From: JBBAAP01 sp043808305
Lineage (GTDB): Bacteria > Planctomycetota > MHYJ01 > JACQXL01
Assembly (NCBI GenBank): GCA_043808305.1
Contig: JAZDFB010000014.1
Coordinates: 62,001-126,000 of the forward strand
Direction: 5' to 3'
DNA length: 64,000 nt
Shown here one piece after another: positions 1 through 7,695 of the stretch. Both the position numbers and the translations under genes were made by a program. The notes below the pieces were generated by a model that was not told where the DNA came from, searched no databases, and saw nothing but the letters and a program-made list of their open reading frames with translations. The number at the start of each line of letters is the position of its first letter. Positions within the stretch are counted from its first letter, which is position 1.

Positions 1-225
1 CCAATCCGTTTCCGTTTCAGCCGGCTTGGCCTGCAATGGTTCAGGGTTCATCCCGGCCGGAGCGCCCTGTTCAATCCAGACGTCTATGGCCTCTTTCCTG
101 AACCGCCATTCACTGCGCACCCGGAAAGCCGGAATCTGGCCGGCCTTGACCATCCGGTAGACGGTTTTTTTATCCACCTTGAGGTATTCGGCCACCTCGG
201 GCAGAGTCATTATATCGCTGAGCAT
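1..225 (-). CDS. Helix-turn-helix excisionase-type DNA-binding protein (3' end outside window)
   Basis: Seventy-five codons are visible from ATG 225-223 to the left edge with no stop, so the C-terminus is missing. The N-terminal half has the MerR/excisionase winged-helix signature: PEVAEYLKVDKKTVYR (helix-turn-helix), then IPAFRVRSEWRFRKEAID (wing and final helix). Members of this family bind DNA as phage or integrative-element excisionases or small regulators. The start is supported by AGGAG eight bases upstream. A Pro/Ala/Glu-rich tail begins near residue 60, so the protein may be longer than a plain excisionase. Its target is unknown. The neighbouring genes are decayed accessory genes, which fits a mobile origin, but no integrase is in view. 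Confidence 0.8.
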   Translation of the reverse strand, partial: MLSDIMTLPEVAEYLKVDKKTVYRMVKAGQIPAFRVRSEWRFRKEAIDVWIEQGAPAGMNPEPLQAKPAETETDW

Positions 226-275
226 ATCTTAAACTCCTGTATCGTCATTAGTAATTATTTAACCGAATGAAGTTA

Positions 276-744
276 GCCACGGATTACACGGATTATTTAA
301 TCTTAATCTGTGTAATCAGGAGTTAATATACCACCCTTTCCCATTCAAGACTTTTGTCGCCGAAGTTAATAATAAGTCCAACTTTTAATGCCGTGGCTTT
401 GAGATAATTTATAACCTGCGCCTTTTCTATGTCTGTAATCTTGCTGATACCCTTTAACTCCACCAGAACCTTCTTGTCAATTATAAAATCCGCCTGATAT
501 TGTTTATCAAGTTTTTCCCCCTTGTAATAGATATCTATCCTAACCTGGTTTTCAAACGGCATCTTCGCCTTTTTTAATTCTTTACACATTGCCTCTTCAT
601 AAACGGCTTCTAAAAACCCAGACTGTAATTCCCGGTGTATTTCCATTGCGATTCCGATTATTGTATAGGTAATCTATTTATAAAAAAGTTTATCATCATT
701 ATTGGTCATAAAAATTACACCGATTAATCCGTGTAATCTGTGGC
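276..744. mobile_element. GxxExxY gene bounded by 20-bp inverted repeats
   Basis: Positions 276-295 read GCCACGGATTACACGGATTA. The reverse complement of 725-744 reads GCCACAGATTACACGGATTA, so 19 of 20 bases match in inverted orientation. A further inner GTGTAATC-type copy lies at 307-317. The repeats enclose only the broken GxxExxY gene. Single similar ends without a gene occur at 18164-18181 and 41399-41417. The arrangement resembles a small non-autonomous mobile unit, but there is no transposase and no target-site duplication was recognised. That interpretation is inferred. Confidence 0.5.
323..709 (-). pseudogene. GxxExxY-family protein interrupted by an in-frame amber codon
   Basis: The 107 codons from ATG 646 carry the GxxExxY signature (GFLEAVYEEAM) and the PD-(D/E)XK-like core YQADFIIDKKVLVELKG. 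The family normally has about 20 more N-terminal residues. These are present in the same frame: ATG 709-707 starts MTNNDDKLFYK, then TAG at 676-674, then ITYTIIGIAMEIHREL, which continues into the open frame. The TAG sits where Asp or Glu is usual, so one base change (GAG to TAG) explains it. Translation could restart at the internal ATG 646, giving a shortened protein. GxxExxY proteins have no established function. The gene lies between inverted repeats. Confidence 0.75.
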
Positions 745-1134
745 ATCAATTAGGTTATCTATGGGTAGTATAGTCCATTATAGTCCATTTGTCAAGTAAA
801 AAACAGATTTTTAGCAATATTTTTTCCCTGTAAGGGTGGTAGACCCCCCTCTCCTAAATGGATATTTAGAAATCTCTTTCCCGATGAATATCGGGATTAG
901 AGTTTCTTATCCCAAGGTTTATCCTAGGGGAAAACGAATTAAATGCCCTTCGGTCATTCCCGCTGGGGCGGGACTCCGCTGTCGCTCCGCAGGACAAGCG
1001 GAATTGGGTAAAAAGGAGTTTATTCACAGAAAATGATGGCCGTGAAGTGGCTAAATTAGTGAATTACCCGGCGTGGGATGTGTCCCCACTCTCCTTAGCG
1101 GCGTCAGCCGTCAGCACGGGCGCCGGCGGGGCTT
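745..1134. other. Gene-free segment with short palindromes
   Basis: No convincing gene is present. The stretch contains a run of G/C-rich palindromes, including CCCGATGAATATCGGG near 880 and CCCGCTGGGGCGGG near 959. The reading frames that cross it are made of these palindromes and resemble no protein family. Confidence 0.5.
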
Positions 1135-1908
1135 CTATATTTTCTTTCCAATATAAAATACATACCCATAATATTCTTTATACTTATTGTAAAGTTCAGC
1201 TCCGTACTTTTCGTATCTTACGAATTCTTCGGCAGATTTGTTGCCTTTGTATTTATCCAGAAATATTTTTTGGGCTGTTATTTCCGGAATAAAAAAGTTA
1301 TCAATCCAGCAGGTTTCGGGCAGCATGAATGATGCTGTAACAACATAGCCGGCTTTTTGCATTTGGGCGATTTTATTCGGGATGGTGCCTATTTCGGGAT
1401 ATGCTTCGTTCCAGAAATCAAATATTTCTTTTGGCCGCTCTTCTGTGAACTAGGATGCTTCGGTAACGGCGACATAGCCGCCTTTTTTCAAGAACTTATT
1501 CCAATAATTCATGCCTTTTTCAAAGCCGATATTATATATCGCTCCTTCGCACCAGATAAGGTTTAATTCATTTGGTTGAAAATCAAGTTTGCCCATTGAA
1601 CCGATAACGCCTTTAACCCTGCTTTGAAGATTCAGTTTTTGCGCATTGTCATTTAGTTTGGCGATATAACCGGGGCATAAATCAATGGCTGTAATATTCC
1701 CCGGGGTGTTTTGGGCCAAGACCATAGTTTGGCCTCCGGTGCCGCAGCCAAGGTCGGCAATGCTTGATCCCTCGTGCATATTACCGATAAAGCTTAAGGC
1801 CTTTAGTGTTGCTTCCCGGCTTCCTGGGCCTTGGCGAGCCATACCGGAAAAATATTCGCGGATTAATGCGATGTCAAAGTCGTGAATATTATGCTTTTTA
1901 TCGCTCAT
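1135..1908 (-). pseudogene. SAM-dependent methyltransferase with an in-frame amber codon
   Basis: A class I methyltransferase (motif I IADLGCGTGGQT; acidic loop LIWCEGAIYNIGF) reads from ATG 1908, placed eight bases after GGAGG, to VAVTEAS and then TAG at 1452-1450. The same frame continues after the stop as FTEERPKEIFDFWNEAYPEI and ends in ELYNKYKEYYGYVFYIGKKI, which is the normal C-terminal half of this family. Related proteins have Trp at the stop position (SEASWFTDERP), so TGG to TAG is the simplest explanation. Both halves are well preserved, so the lesion is recent, or the base is a sequencing error. The substrate is unknown. Confidence 0.8.
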
Positions 1909-2025
1909 TTTGTGTTCCTCCAAGAACTTTATGATGCTATTGGTTTAGGGGACAGGGCCTTCCGCCACAACTTTTCTCTGGAATAAAGATAATATAGCTG
2001 ATTGATGGATTAAGTCAAGGATTTA

Positions 2026-2046
2026 CCCGGGCGGTTTGGGCAAGGA
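2026..2046 (+). repeat. Dispersed 20-nt repeat, copy 1 (second at 12028-12048)
   Basis: The string CCCGGGCGGTTTGGGCAAGG occurs here and again at 12028-12047. Both copies are intergenic. The role is unknown. Confidence 0.7.
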
Positions 2047-2075
2047 ATTAGGGTTAAGAAATCCGGTTAAATTAC

Positions 2076-2103
2076 TTGATTCCAGCCTGTTTTATGCTAT
2101 ACT
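2076..2103 (+). promoter_or_regulatory. Sigma-70-type promoter, leaderless
   Basis: TTGATT (2076-2081), a 16-nt spacer ending ATGC, then TATACT (2098-2103). The expected transcription start falls on or next to the ATG at 2110, and there is no ribosome binding site, so the message would be leaderless. Confidence 0.6.
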
Positions 2104-2109
2104 GTATTT

Positions 2110-2292
2110 ATGAAAAGTAACGGTAAAAAGCTTATTGATACCAATCCTTATTTGAAGGACCGGCGCCAGTGCGCGGAGATGCTTTTGCGCAATGCCTCCG
2201 CTTCCTGCCATATCGAGGGCGTTTATTGCCGGAACTTGGATTCCAAACTGCGCCAGTCCACGGCGCCCCGCCGTAAATCACGCTCGGTTTAG
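2110..2292 (+). CDS. Small protein resembling short (S/A)xxIEG proteins near Fic genes
   Basis: Sixty codons. The N-terminal half, KKLIDTNPYLKDRRQCAEML then NASASCHIEGV, resembles short uncharacterised proteins with a TNPYLKDP start and an SSxAIEGI motif. In Fic proteins a related S-x-x-I-E-G helix precedes the core. The C-terminal third is basic and low in complexity (RQSTAPRRKSRSV). A good promoter stands directly in front of the ATG. The intact Fic gene is convergent, about 190 bases downstream. A regulatory or antitoxin-like link to Fic is speculative. Confidence 0.5.
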   Translation: MKSNGKKLIDTNPYLKDRRQCAEMLLRNASASCHIEGVYCRNLDSKLRQSTAPRRKSRSV

Positions 2293-2477
2293 GCAAAACC
2301 GGGGAAATAAAGTTACCTATAATGTTATTCAACTGTTTTGCATTCCAAAGGGGCTATCGCCCCTATGGCGCTCATCCCGACCCACTGGGTCGGGCTTCGC
2401 TGTTACCCCCTGGAGGGTATCATCGCAACACCCTCCAGACCGCCTTGCATGCAATCCCGTTTGCAGGTGAGGATATG
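2293..2477. repeat. Run of nested palindromes between two convergent genes
   Basis: Successive short inverted repeats: GGGGCTATCGCCCC near 2350, CCCGACCCACTGGGTCGGG near 2377, and a CTGGAGGGT / ACCCTCCAG pair near 2409-2438. They lie between the convergent small gene and the Fic gene, so they may act as a bidirectional terminator. No gene is seen. Confidence 0.45.
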
Positions 2478-3140
2478 TTACTTAACTTTATCGGGACTGC
2501 ATAGGCTTCTTCTCAATGCCTCTTTGATAATCATTGTAATCGGGTTGTATTTTCGTTTGAGGCTTTGCTGTATGGCCCAATAGTAGCGCTCTTTGGCTTT
2601 GCCTTTGATGAATCCGTAATCCAGGGGCGGCAGGTCGGCCTGCATGGACATCAGGTCGGCCAGCAACCGGGCTATCCGCCCGTTGCCTTCGCGGAAGGGA
2701 TGTATTAACAGTAATTCGGCGTGCACTATGCCGATGGCCCGGGCTATTTTGGTTTTGTCCGTGAACGCGCACGGGGTGTATCTGGCCAGGACCTGACGGG
2801 AGAATTCGGACATCAGTTTGGGGATTTGGCCGGCCGCGGCAAAGGGGAAGCCGCCTTTTCGGATGTTGACGTTGCGGTAATGACCGGCCCAGCCGTATAT
2901 TTTGCCCAGAAAGACCCGGTGGATTCGGCGGATATCGGATTCGGTGAAGCGGTGGTTTTTGGCGAAGTGCCGCACGGCCCATTGCGCGGTTTGGAGTATG
3001 GCGCTGGCTTCGGCTTGGTCTATCTGCCTTTTTGATTTTATGCCCAGCCGGTTCTTGAGGATTCGCTTGCCGGAGCCGGGCTGGAATTCGGCTTCGGCCA
3101 GGCCGTTGACGGCGTATCTGTTTGCGCGTTTGTCAGGCAT
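2478..3140 (-). CDS. Fic-domain protein (AMP- or NMP-transferase family)
   Basis: A 220-residue protein with the Fic motif HPFREGNGRIAR at residues 147-158. His147 is the catalytic base, the acidic residue binds Mg, and GNGR binds phosphate. The upstream beta-hairpin flap (GHYRNVNIRKGGFPF, 86-100) is also typical. Fic enzymes transfer AMP or another phosphate-containing moiety to a hydroxyl on a target protein. No inhibitory S/TxxxEG/N helix is seen at either end, so any inhibitor would be a separate protein. ATG 3140 follows AAGGA by about a dozen bases. It is the only intact larger gene in the first 4 kb, and the small gene at 2110-2292 converges on it. Confidence 0.88.
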   Translation of the reverse strand: MPDKRANRYAVNGLAEAEFQPGSGKRILKNRLGIKSKRQIDQAEASAILQTAQWAVRHFAKNHRFTESDIRRIHRVFLGKIYGWAGHYRNVNIRKGGFPFAAAGQIPKLMSEFSRQVLARYTPCAFTDKTKIARAIGIVHAELLLIHPFREGNGRIARLLADLMSMQADLPPLDYGFIKGKAKERYYWAIQQSLKRKYNPITMIIKEALRRSLCSPDKVK

Positions 3141-3183
3141 AATTTTTGCGTCCTTGGGCCCTTTTTAGTATTGGTCTATCACC

Positions 3184-3232
3184 AATCAATCTTTTGTTGC
3201 CTCTATGGCCGGCGATGATTGTATTTTCGCAC
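3184..3232 (+). repeat. Dispersed ~50-bp repeat, copy 1
   Basis: Copies at 3184-3232, 4004-4056 and 10223-10275 share CTTTTGTTGCC, then GCCGGCGATGATTGTATTTT (20 identical bases) and CGCAC or CGTAC. An ACAATCA/TGATTGT inverted pair brackets a GCCGGC core, most clearly in copy 3. All are intergenic. Confidence 0.75.
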
Positions 3233-3423
3233 TTTTTTCTAAGTTTAACATTCCCGAACAATTCGGGCAAGAAATTCGGGATTAGTCTTGCGTCCATAGC
3301 GCAGGTAAACCGTTTCCGCCGGTGTTAAAGTAAGATTTACCCGGGTTTCTGTAAAAACTGTTGAAATTGAACAATCGTACTCAATTATCCTTATTAAGAG
3401 GGGGCGATAATATTTTGCTTGCT

Positions 3424-3876
3424 TTAAGCTAACCCCTGCTTGAACACAAAAATGAGGTACTGCCCAAATTTGATTTCGTCCCTGTGATTCAAGAGGCGAT
3501 AATCTCCGCCTATTTTTTCGTTATTAACATATGTGCCGTAAGTGCTACCCATATCCTTGATTTAATATACTATCTTACCATCTTCTGCCGTTGTTTTTGT
3601 TATCATAGCGTGCTCTTTTGAAATGCCCTCAGCGGAAATCATCTTGTCCAGGCGGATATTGCATCTGTCCCCCCGCCCGATAAGAAATTCGTTGCTTCCA
3701 CTGAGCATAATTTTTAGCTTTTTATGCCCCGCCTTAAATCTCAGGAGGCTTTCCTTGCTTTCAAGAACAGAACTCTCAGAACCGTCTTTATTTTCATCTA
3801 TTTCATTTTGAGAGGAACACATATATTTTCTTTCGGGCGATTTTATTTCCCATATCCTTTTTTTGTCCGGTGACAC
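3424..3876 (-). pseudogene. FHA-domain protein with an in-frame ochre codon
   Basis: An FHA (phosphothreonine-binding) fold is readable. Before the stop: KLKIMLSGSNEFLIGRGDRCNIRLDK (given here in parts as LIGRGDRCNIRL) then ISKEHAMITK and DGKIVY. TAA follows at 3564-3562. The same frame resumes with IKDMGSTYGTYVNNEKI and DEIKFGQYLIFVF, then a proper TAA at 3426-3424. The two parts together make one complete FHA domain. Tyr is expected at the stop (TAT to TAA). The true start is unclear: GTG 3876 lies within a recurring GGTGACACAC string, and an internal ATG encodes MCSSQNEIDE. FHA proteins often work with Ser/Thr kinases such as the two in this window. Confidence 0.75.
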
Positions 3877-3935
3877 ACACCCAAGGCTGCGCTTGGGATA
3901 AAGTTAGCACTAATCCCACTCACTATGTTCGGGGA

Positions 3936-3997
3936 TAACGTGGCAGTACGTCACGGAGTTTATCCCGCCTTTGGGCGGGGTTCCTACTGTCACTAAC
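3936..3997 (-). repeat. GCAGT hairpin family, copy with nested hairpin in the loop
   Basis: On the minus strand, TTAGTGACAGT and ACTGCCACGTTATCCC form the outer stem (one mismatch). The loop carries a second hairpin, CCCGCCCAAAGGCGGG. The flanks TTAG and GTTATCCC match the copies at 45435 and 54761. Confidence 0.6.
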
Positions 3998-4003
3998 AGC
4001 ACC

Positions 4004-4056
4004 CAATCTTTTGTTGCCCCTATGGCCGGCGATGATTGTATTTTCGCACACCCTCC
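4004..4056 (+). repeat. Dispersed ~50-bp repeat, copy 2
   Basis: Shares CAATCTTTTGTTGCC, GCCGGCGATGATTGTATTTT and, with copy 3, the tail ACACCCTCCC. It lies upstream of the protease gene. Confidence 0.75.
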
Positions 4057-4190
4057 CGGCAATTCCGGGGACACTATACTGAAATAGTTCAGTCCCGTCA
4101 AGCTTTGCTTGCGACCCTGCTATGCTCGAACCAGCACTAAGAGGCTGAGTTTACCCTGAAGGTTACTGAAGGGCTTGCAGGACAGTTTCC

Positions 4191-4230
4191 TTGACAGAAG
4201 CGGTTTTTTTCTACGGTAACCGTATAGAAA
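4191..4230 (+). repeat. Dispersed repeat with dyad, copy 1 (second at 12075-12116)
   Basis: Both copies begin TTGACAG, then AGC, a GGTTTTTTTCTA run, and an imperfect dyad (CTACGGTAACCGTATAG here). Both end ATAGAAA. Each lies upstream of a gene: 232 bases before the protease ORF here, and 68 bases before the kinase ORF at the other copy. Confidence 0.6.
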
Positions 4231-4311
4231 GAGCAAAATATCATTCTTGGCAAATTCGCCTCCGGCAGAAAGTTTGTTAGGTTTGATATGACTGATTCTG
4301 ATCCATAATTA

Positions 4312-4340
4312 TTGACTCATCATCGAATAGTTGATATATT
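4312..4340 (+). promoter_or_regulatory. Candidate sigma-70 promoter
   Basis: TTGACT (4312-4317), a 17-nt spacer, then TATATT (4335-4340). It lies about 120 bases before the protease start codon. Confidence 0.4.
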
Positions 4341-4462
4341 GCCGAAATACTGATAGTAAAAAAATGGCTTTGTCAGGGTTGATATGACGGATCCCGGTTT
4401 AATCGATTTATTAACCTTTATATAAAGATTATAATGTTGCAATAACAAAAAGGGAGTCAGAT

Positions 4463-5494
4463 ATGAAAAAAGTTATCTTATTATCTTTAACAGCCATAAT
4501 TTTATTCTGTTTAGGGCTGATGATTATTGCTGAAGAAATTACTTTAAAAAACAATCAGAAAATATCGGGTAAAATCATAAAGGAAAATGACAAGTCCGTT
4601 TATCTGGATATCGGGTTTACTATCCTGCAAATTCCGCGCGATGAGATAAGCAAGATAGAAGCGGCATCAAGCGTATCGCCCACGGCGGATGCGCCGGCCG
4701 CCTCAGGCGGGAAACCGGCAACCGAATACACCGACCTGGTCACGTTTATCACCCAGCCGTCGCCCAGAGGCACCCAGGTATTTACCGCCAGCGAAATCGT
4801 CGAAAAGAACAATGATTCAGTGGTAGCTGTTTCTTCATCAAGCGGCTGGGGTTCCGGATTTATCATCTCGCCTAAAGGGCACATTATCACCAATTACCAC
4901 GTTATTGAGGGTGAAACAAAATTAAGCGTCACGGTTTACCAGCCCAAAGGCAAGACTTTTGAAAGCAAGAAAATAGAAACGGTGAATATCCTGGCCTTTA
5001 ACCGTTATTTCGATATCGCCCTGCTTCAAATAAAGGAAAAAGACATGGAGGGGCTGAAGTTAAAACCGATTCGCCTGGGCAATTTTGACCTGGTCAATAA
5101 GGGCGATGCCATATTTGCTTTCGGCAATCCCGGATTAGGCCGGGAAATGCTTCACCGGACCGTCTCGGAAGGCATCGTCAGTTCGCGTTCCCGCGACCTT
5201 TCGGGTATACCCTACCTGCAGACCACGGCTGCAATTAATCCGGGCAACAGCGGCGGACCGGTTTTCAACGCCTACGGAGAGGTAATCGGGTTGGTCACGT
5301 ATAAAGCCTTCTGGCAGGAGGGCATCGGATTTGCCCTGCCCAGCAATTATATCATAGAGTTCATCAAGAATATGGAAGCCTTTGCCTGCGACGAGAAGAA
5401 TCCTAACATAGGTTATCGTTATTGCCCGGCTCCCAGGAAGAAAACAATGCCGGACAATGGCGCTGATAAAGAAAAACAAGAAGAAAGGAAATAA
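4463..5494 (+). CDS. Secreted trypsin-like (HtrA/DegP-type) serine protease without PDZ
   Basis: A 343-residue protein with an N-terminal signal segment (residues 2-23). A short SpoIVB/SHS2-like N-region (EITLKNNQKISGKI) precedes the protease domain from about residue 108. The catalytic triad is visible: His146 in ITNYHVIEG, Asp184 in FDIALLQI, and Ser263 in NPGNSGGPVF. No PDZ domain follows; the C-terminus is a short charged tail. It probably degrades or processes proteins outside the cytoplasmic membrane. The ATG is preceded by AAAGGGAG. The next gene starts four bases after the stop, so the two are likely co-transcribed and may share a secreted function. Confidence 0.88.
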   Translation: MKKVILLSLTAIILFCLGLMIIAEEITLKNNQKISGKIIKENDKSVYLDIGFTILQIPRDEISKIEAASSVSPTADAPAASGGKPATEYTDLVTFITQPSPRGTQVFTASEIVEKNNDSVVAVSSSSGWGSGFIISPKGHIITNYHVIEGETKLSVTVYQPKGKTFESKKIETVNILAFNRYFDIALLQIKEKDMEGLKLKPIRLGNFDLVNKGDAIFAFGNPGLGREMLHRTVSEGIVSSRSRDLSGIPYLQTTAAINPGNSGGPVFNAYGEVIGLVTYKAFWQEGIGFALPSNYIIEFIKNMEAFACDEKNPNIGYRYCPAPRKKTMPDNGADKEKQEERK

Positions 5495-5498
5495 GCAA

Positions 5499-7637
5499 AT
5501 GAAAAACCTGAAAGCTGTATTTTCCGCGAGAAAATTATTGGTGATGTTTTGCCTGGCTGTTTTGTGCGCCTTGGCCGGATTATCTCTAAGCTACGGCAAA
5601 CCGCCGGATGACCAACCGCCAAAACAAGCCGGGCCGGCCGACGGCAAATCAGTTGAAAATCCCGCCACGGGGACGCCTCAAGCCGGGATTAATTTCGATA
5701 AGTTCGTCCCGGACAATGTTTATGTTTATGTCTCCGTCAACAACATCGCCAAGCTATGCGATACTTACAAAAAATCTTCGTTCGGCAAATTATGGGACGA
5801 CCCGGAAATCAAGAACTTCTACGAAAAAGCCATAGCCCTGCTGCAAAAAGAATTCACCAAGAATGTGACCAAGGAAACCAATATCGCTTTCAATGATGTG
5901 ACTTCGCTGTCCGAGGTATTTTGCGGCCAGGCGGCTTTCGTGCTTGACCGGATTGAATTAAAGAAAGTCAAAAAACAGACCAAGAAACCCGTGCTGGACG
6001 AAAATGGCCAGCCCGTAGTTGACGAAAAAACCCAGTCAATTAAATTTGAAAATGCGGAGGTCGAGGCAGTCGAACCGTTTCCTTATATGGTATTTATGGC
6101 CGAAGTCACCAATAACAAGGAAAAACTGGAAAGCCTGCTGGAAAAAATAACCAAATCGGTTGCTGAGGAAGAATCGGCGTTGAAGAAAAAGGAGGATTAC
6201 AAGGGAGTATCCTATTTCACCTTCTACCAAAAGAAGGAATCCACCGATTTTTCTTACGGCTATATGGATAACATTTTCTTTTTCAGTTTCGGCGAAAAAT
6301 CGCTGAAACGCGTCATCGACGCTTATAAACAGCCGGCCAACGCAAAAGCATTGTGCACCAAGCCGGCTTACCAGAAAATTGCGGCAAATGCCGACGCCGC
6401 CGGGCTGGTGACATTTTATGTCAATGTTCCGCCGCTCATTTCCATTATAAAATCGCTCATCCTCAAAGAGGGGTTGAACTCGGAATCCTGCACGGCCGAA
6501 GAATTGGACAACCGCGGCAAGACTGTTGACAAAGTAATAGATGCCAGCGGCCTGGGCGAATTAAAAAGCATTGTCGGCTCATACAGGGCGGAGGGGAATA
6601 ATTTCATGTTCGAAGGTATGGTTGATATGCCCGTCAAGAAAGGCATCCTGGGCATACTTACCGGCGACCCGACGTCAAAATTCGAAACCATCAAGGCCGC
6701 GCCGGCAGATACGATGATGTATATGGCCAGCACGCTCTCGTTGCCCAAACTGTATGACGGGGTTATGGATATTATGAAAAGCATAATGCCGCCGGAACAA
6801 TACGAAAACGAAGTGAAAGCCCAGATAAAGGCCAGCGAGGAACAACTCGGCTTGAAAATCAAAGACGACATTTTATCCGTATTCGGCAACGAAATCGCGA
6901 TTATTATGAATGCCAACAAAGCCGCCTCCGCCCCCGCAATGGGCCTGGGCGCTTCGCCGTTTAATATGGCTTTTGCCATACCTATCGTCAAGCCGGAAGC
7001 GGTCAACAACGTCCACGCACAAATTATTAAATTAATTTCTGAGGATACCGAAGACAAGTCTCCTTTCGCGGAAAAGAAATACGGCGGCTTTACATTTTAT
7101 GTCATGGAAATACCGGACCAGCAAATAGAAGGCCAGCCGCCCCTTTCCGAGGAGGCCAGGGGGATTATGGGATATTTCTTCACCAAAGATATGTTTGTCT
7201 TTGCCATGCCGGCGGCCAACCTCAAATCTATCGCCGATGCTTTGTCGGGTAAAAACAGTGGCTCGCTTGCGGCTGACCCGGATTTCGCCAAATTAACCGC
7301 CCGGAACAAGGTTGCCGAAAAAAGCCTCCTGATTTCATATATGAATATGGAAAAATATGTTGCAAATATGCTTTTAATGTTCGATCAACTGGCGAAAGCC
7401 GGCGAAGTCCCTGAATTAGAAACTAATGAGGACGAAGAAAATGAAGACGGCGCTGATGAGGGCCATAAATCGCCCAAACCGGAGGTTAAGGAAGATGAAT
7501 TTGCCAAACTGATGAAAGAAATGCTCAAATTGAATATCTTGAAAAAATACTTTATCGGATGCAAGCAAATCCAACAGATTTATCCAACATCGGGCGGAAT
7601 TATGTGGCGCAGCTTTACGCAGATGGGGCCCGATTAA
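5499..7637 (+). CDS. Large secreted protein, DUF3352-like
   Basis: A 712-residue protein. The start at 5499 is chosen because AGAAAGGA precedes it and because it gives a clean signal peptide (RKLLVMFCLAVLCALAGLSL) ending near residue 33. After a Pro-rich linker the mature part begins FDKFVPDNVYVYVSVNNIAK, the typical opening of DUF3352-like proteins, and later shows repeated FTFY/FYV strands and EKSLKRVIDAY. An acidic linker (about residues 640-665) precedes the last helix. No enzyme motif was found. It follows the protease gene with a 4-base gap and is 58 bases before the FG-GAP protein gene. Periplasmic or surface location is inferred. Confidence 0.65.
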   Translation: MKNLKAVFSARKLLVMFCLAVLCALAGLSLSYGKPPDDQPPKQAGPADGKSVENPATGTPQAGINFDKFVPDNVYVYVSVNNIAKLCDTYKKSSFGKLWDDPEIKNFYEKAIALLQKEFTKNVTKETNIAFNDVTSLSEVFCGQAAFVLDRIELKKVKKQTKKPVLDENGQPVVDEKTQSIKFENAEVEAVEPFPYMVFMAEVTNNKEKLESLLEKITKSVAEEESALKKKEDYKGVSYFTFYQKKESTDFSYGYMDNIFFFSFGEKSLKRVIDAYKQPANAKALCTKPAYQKIAANADAAGLVTFYVNVPPLISIIKSLILKEGLNSESCTAEELDNRGKTVDKVIDASGLGELKSIVGSYRAEGNNFMFEGMVDMPVKKGILGILTGDPTSKFETIKAAPADTMMYMASTLSLPKLYDGVMDIMKSIMPPEQYENEVKAQIKASEEQLGLKIKDDILSVFGNEIAIIMNANKAASAPAMGLGASPFNMAFAIPIVKPEAVNNVHAQIIKLISEDTEDKSPFAEKKYGGFTFYVMEIPDQQIEGQPPLSEEARGIMGYFFTKDMFVFAMPAANLKSIADALSGKNSGSLAADPDFAKLTARNKVAEKSLLISYMNMEKYVANMLLMFDQLAKAGEVPELETNEDEENEDGADEGHKSPKPEVKEDEFAKLMKEMLKLNILKKYFIGCKQIQQIYPTSGGIMWRSFTQMGPD

Positions 7638-7695
7638 TTGAAGGATGGTCGGCAACGATAATATGTTTGGCAAGATGTAAAGGATTGATTATTCA

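Larger units (their letters stand above)
3877..4462. other. Gene-free segment carrying several dispersed repeats
   Basis: No gene is supported. The stretch holds a hairpin-family copy (3936-3997), dispersed repeat copies (4004-4056; 4191-4230), a short duplicated GTTGATATGACGGATCC-like string (about 4271 and 4377), and a candidate promoter at 4312-4340 for the protease gene. Confidence 0.6.

Noticed and set aside
836..1036. Protein-coding frame on the plus strand
   Set aside because: The frame is made of palindromic repeat sequence, has no ribosome site and resembles no protein.
323..1908. TAG reassigned to an amino acid
   Set aside because: Many intact genes here end in TAG at the expected length (for example nrdJ, panB, the TPR lipoprotein and the kinase-TPR gene), and the FHA gene is broken by TAA.
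2192..2583. Overlapping plus-strand reading frames before the Fic gene
   Set aside because: They run through palindromes and then antisense to the Fic gene.
4191..4230. Promoter made of TTGACA and TATAG in the dyad repeat
   Set aside because: The spacing between the two boxes is about 26 nt, too long for a sigma-70 promoter.
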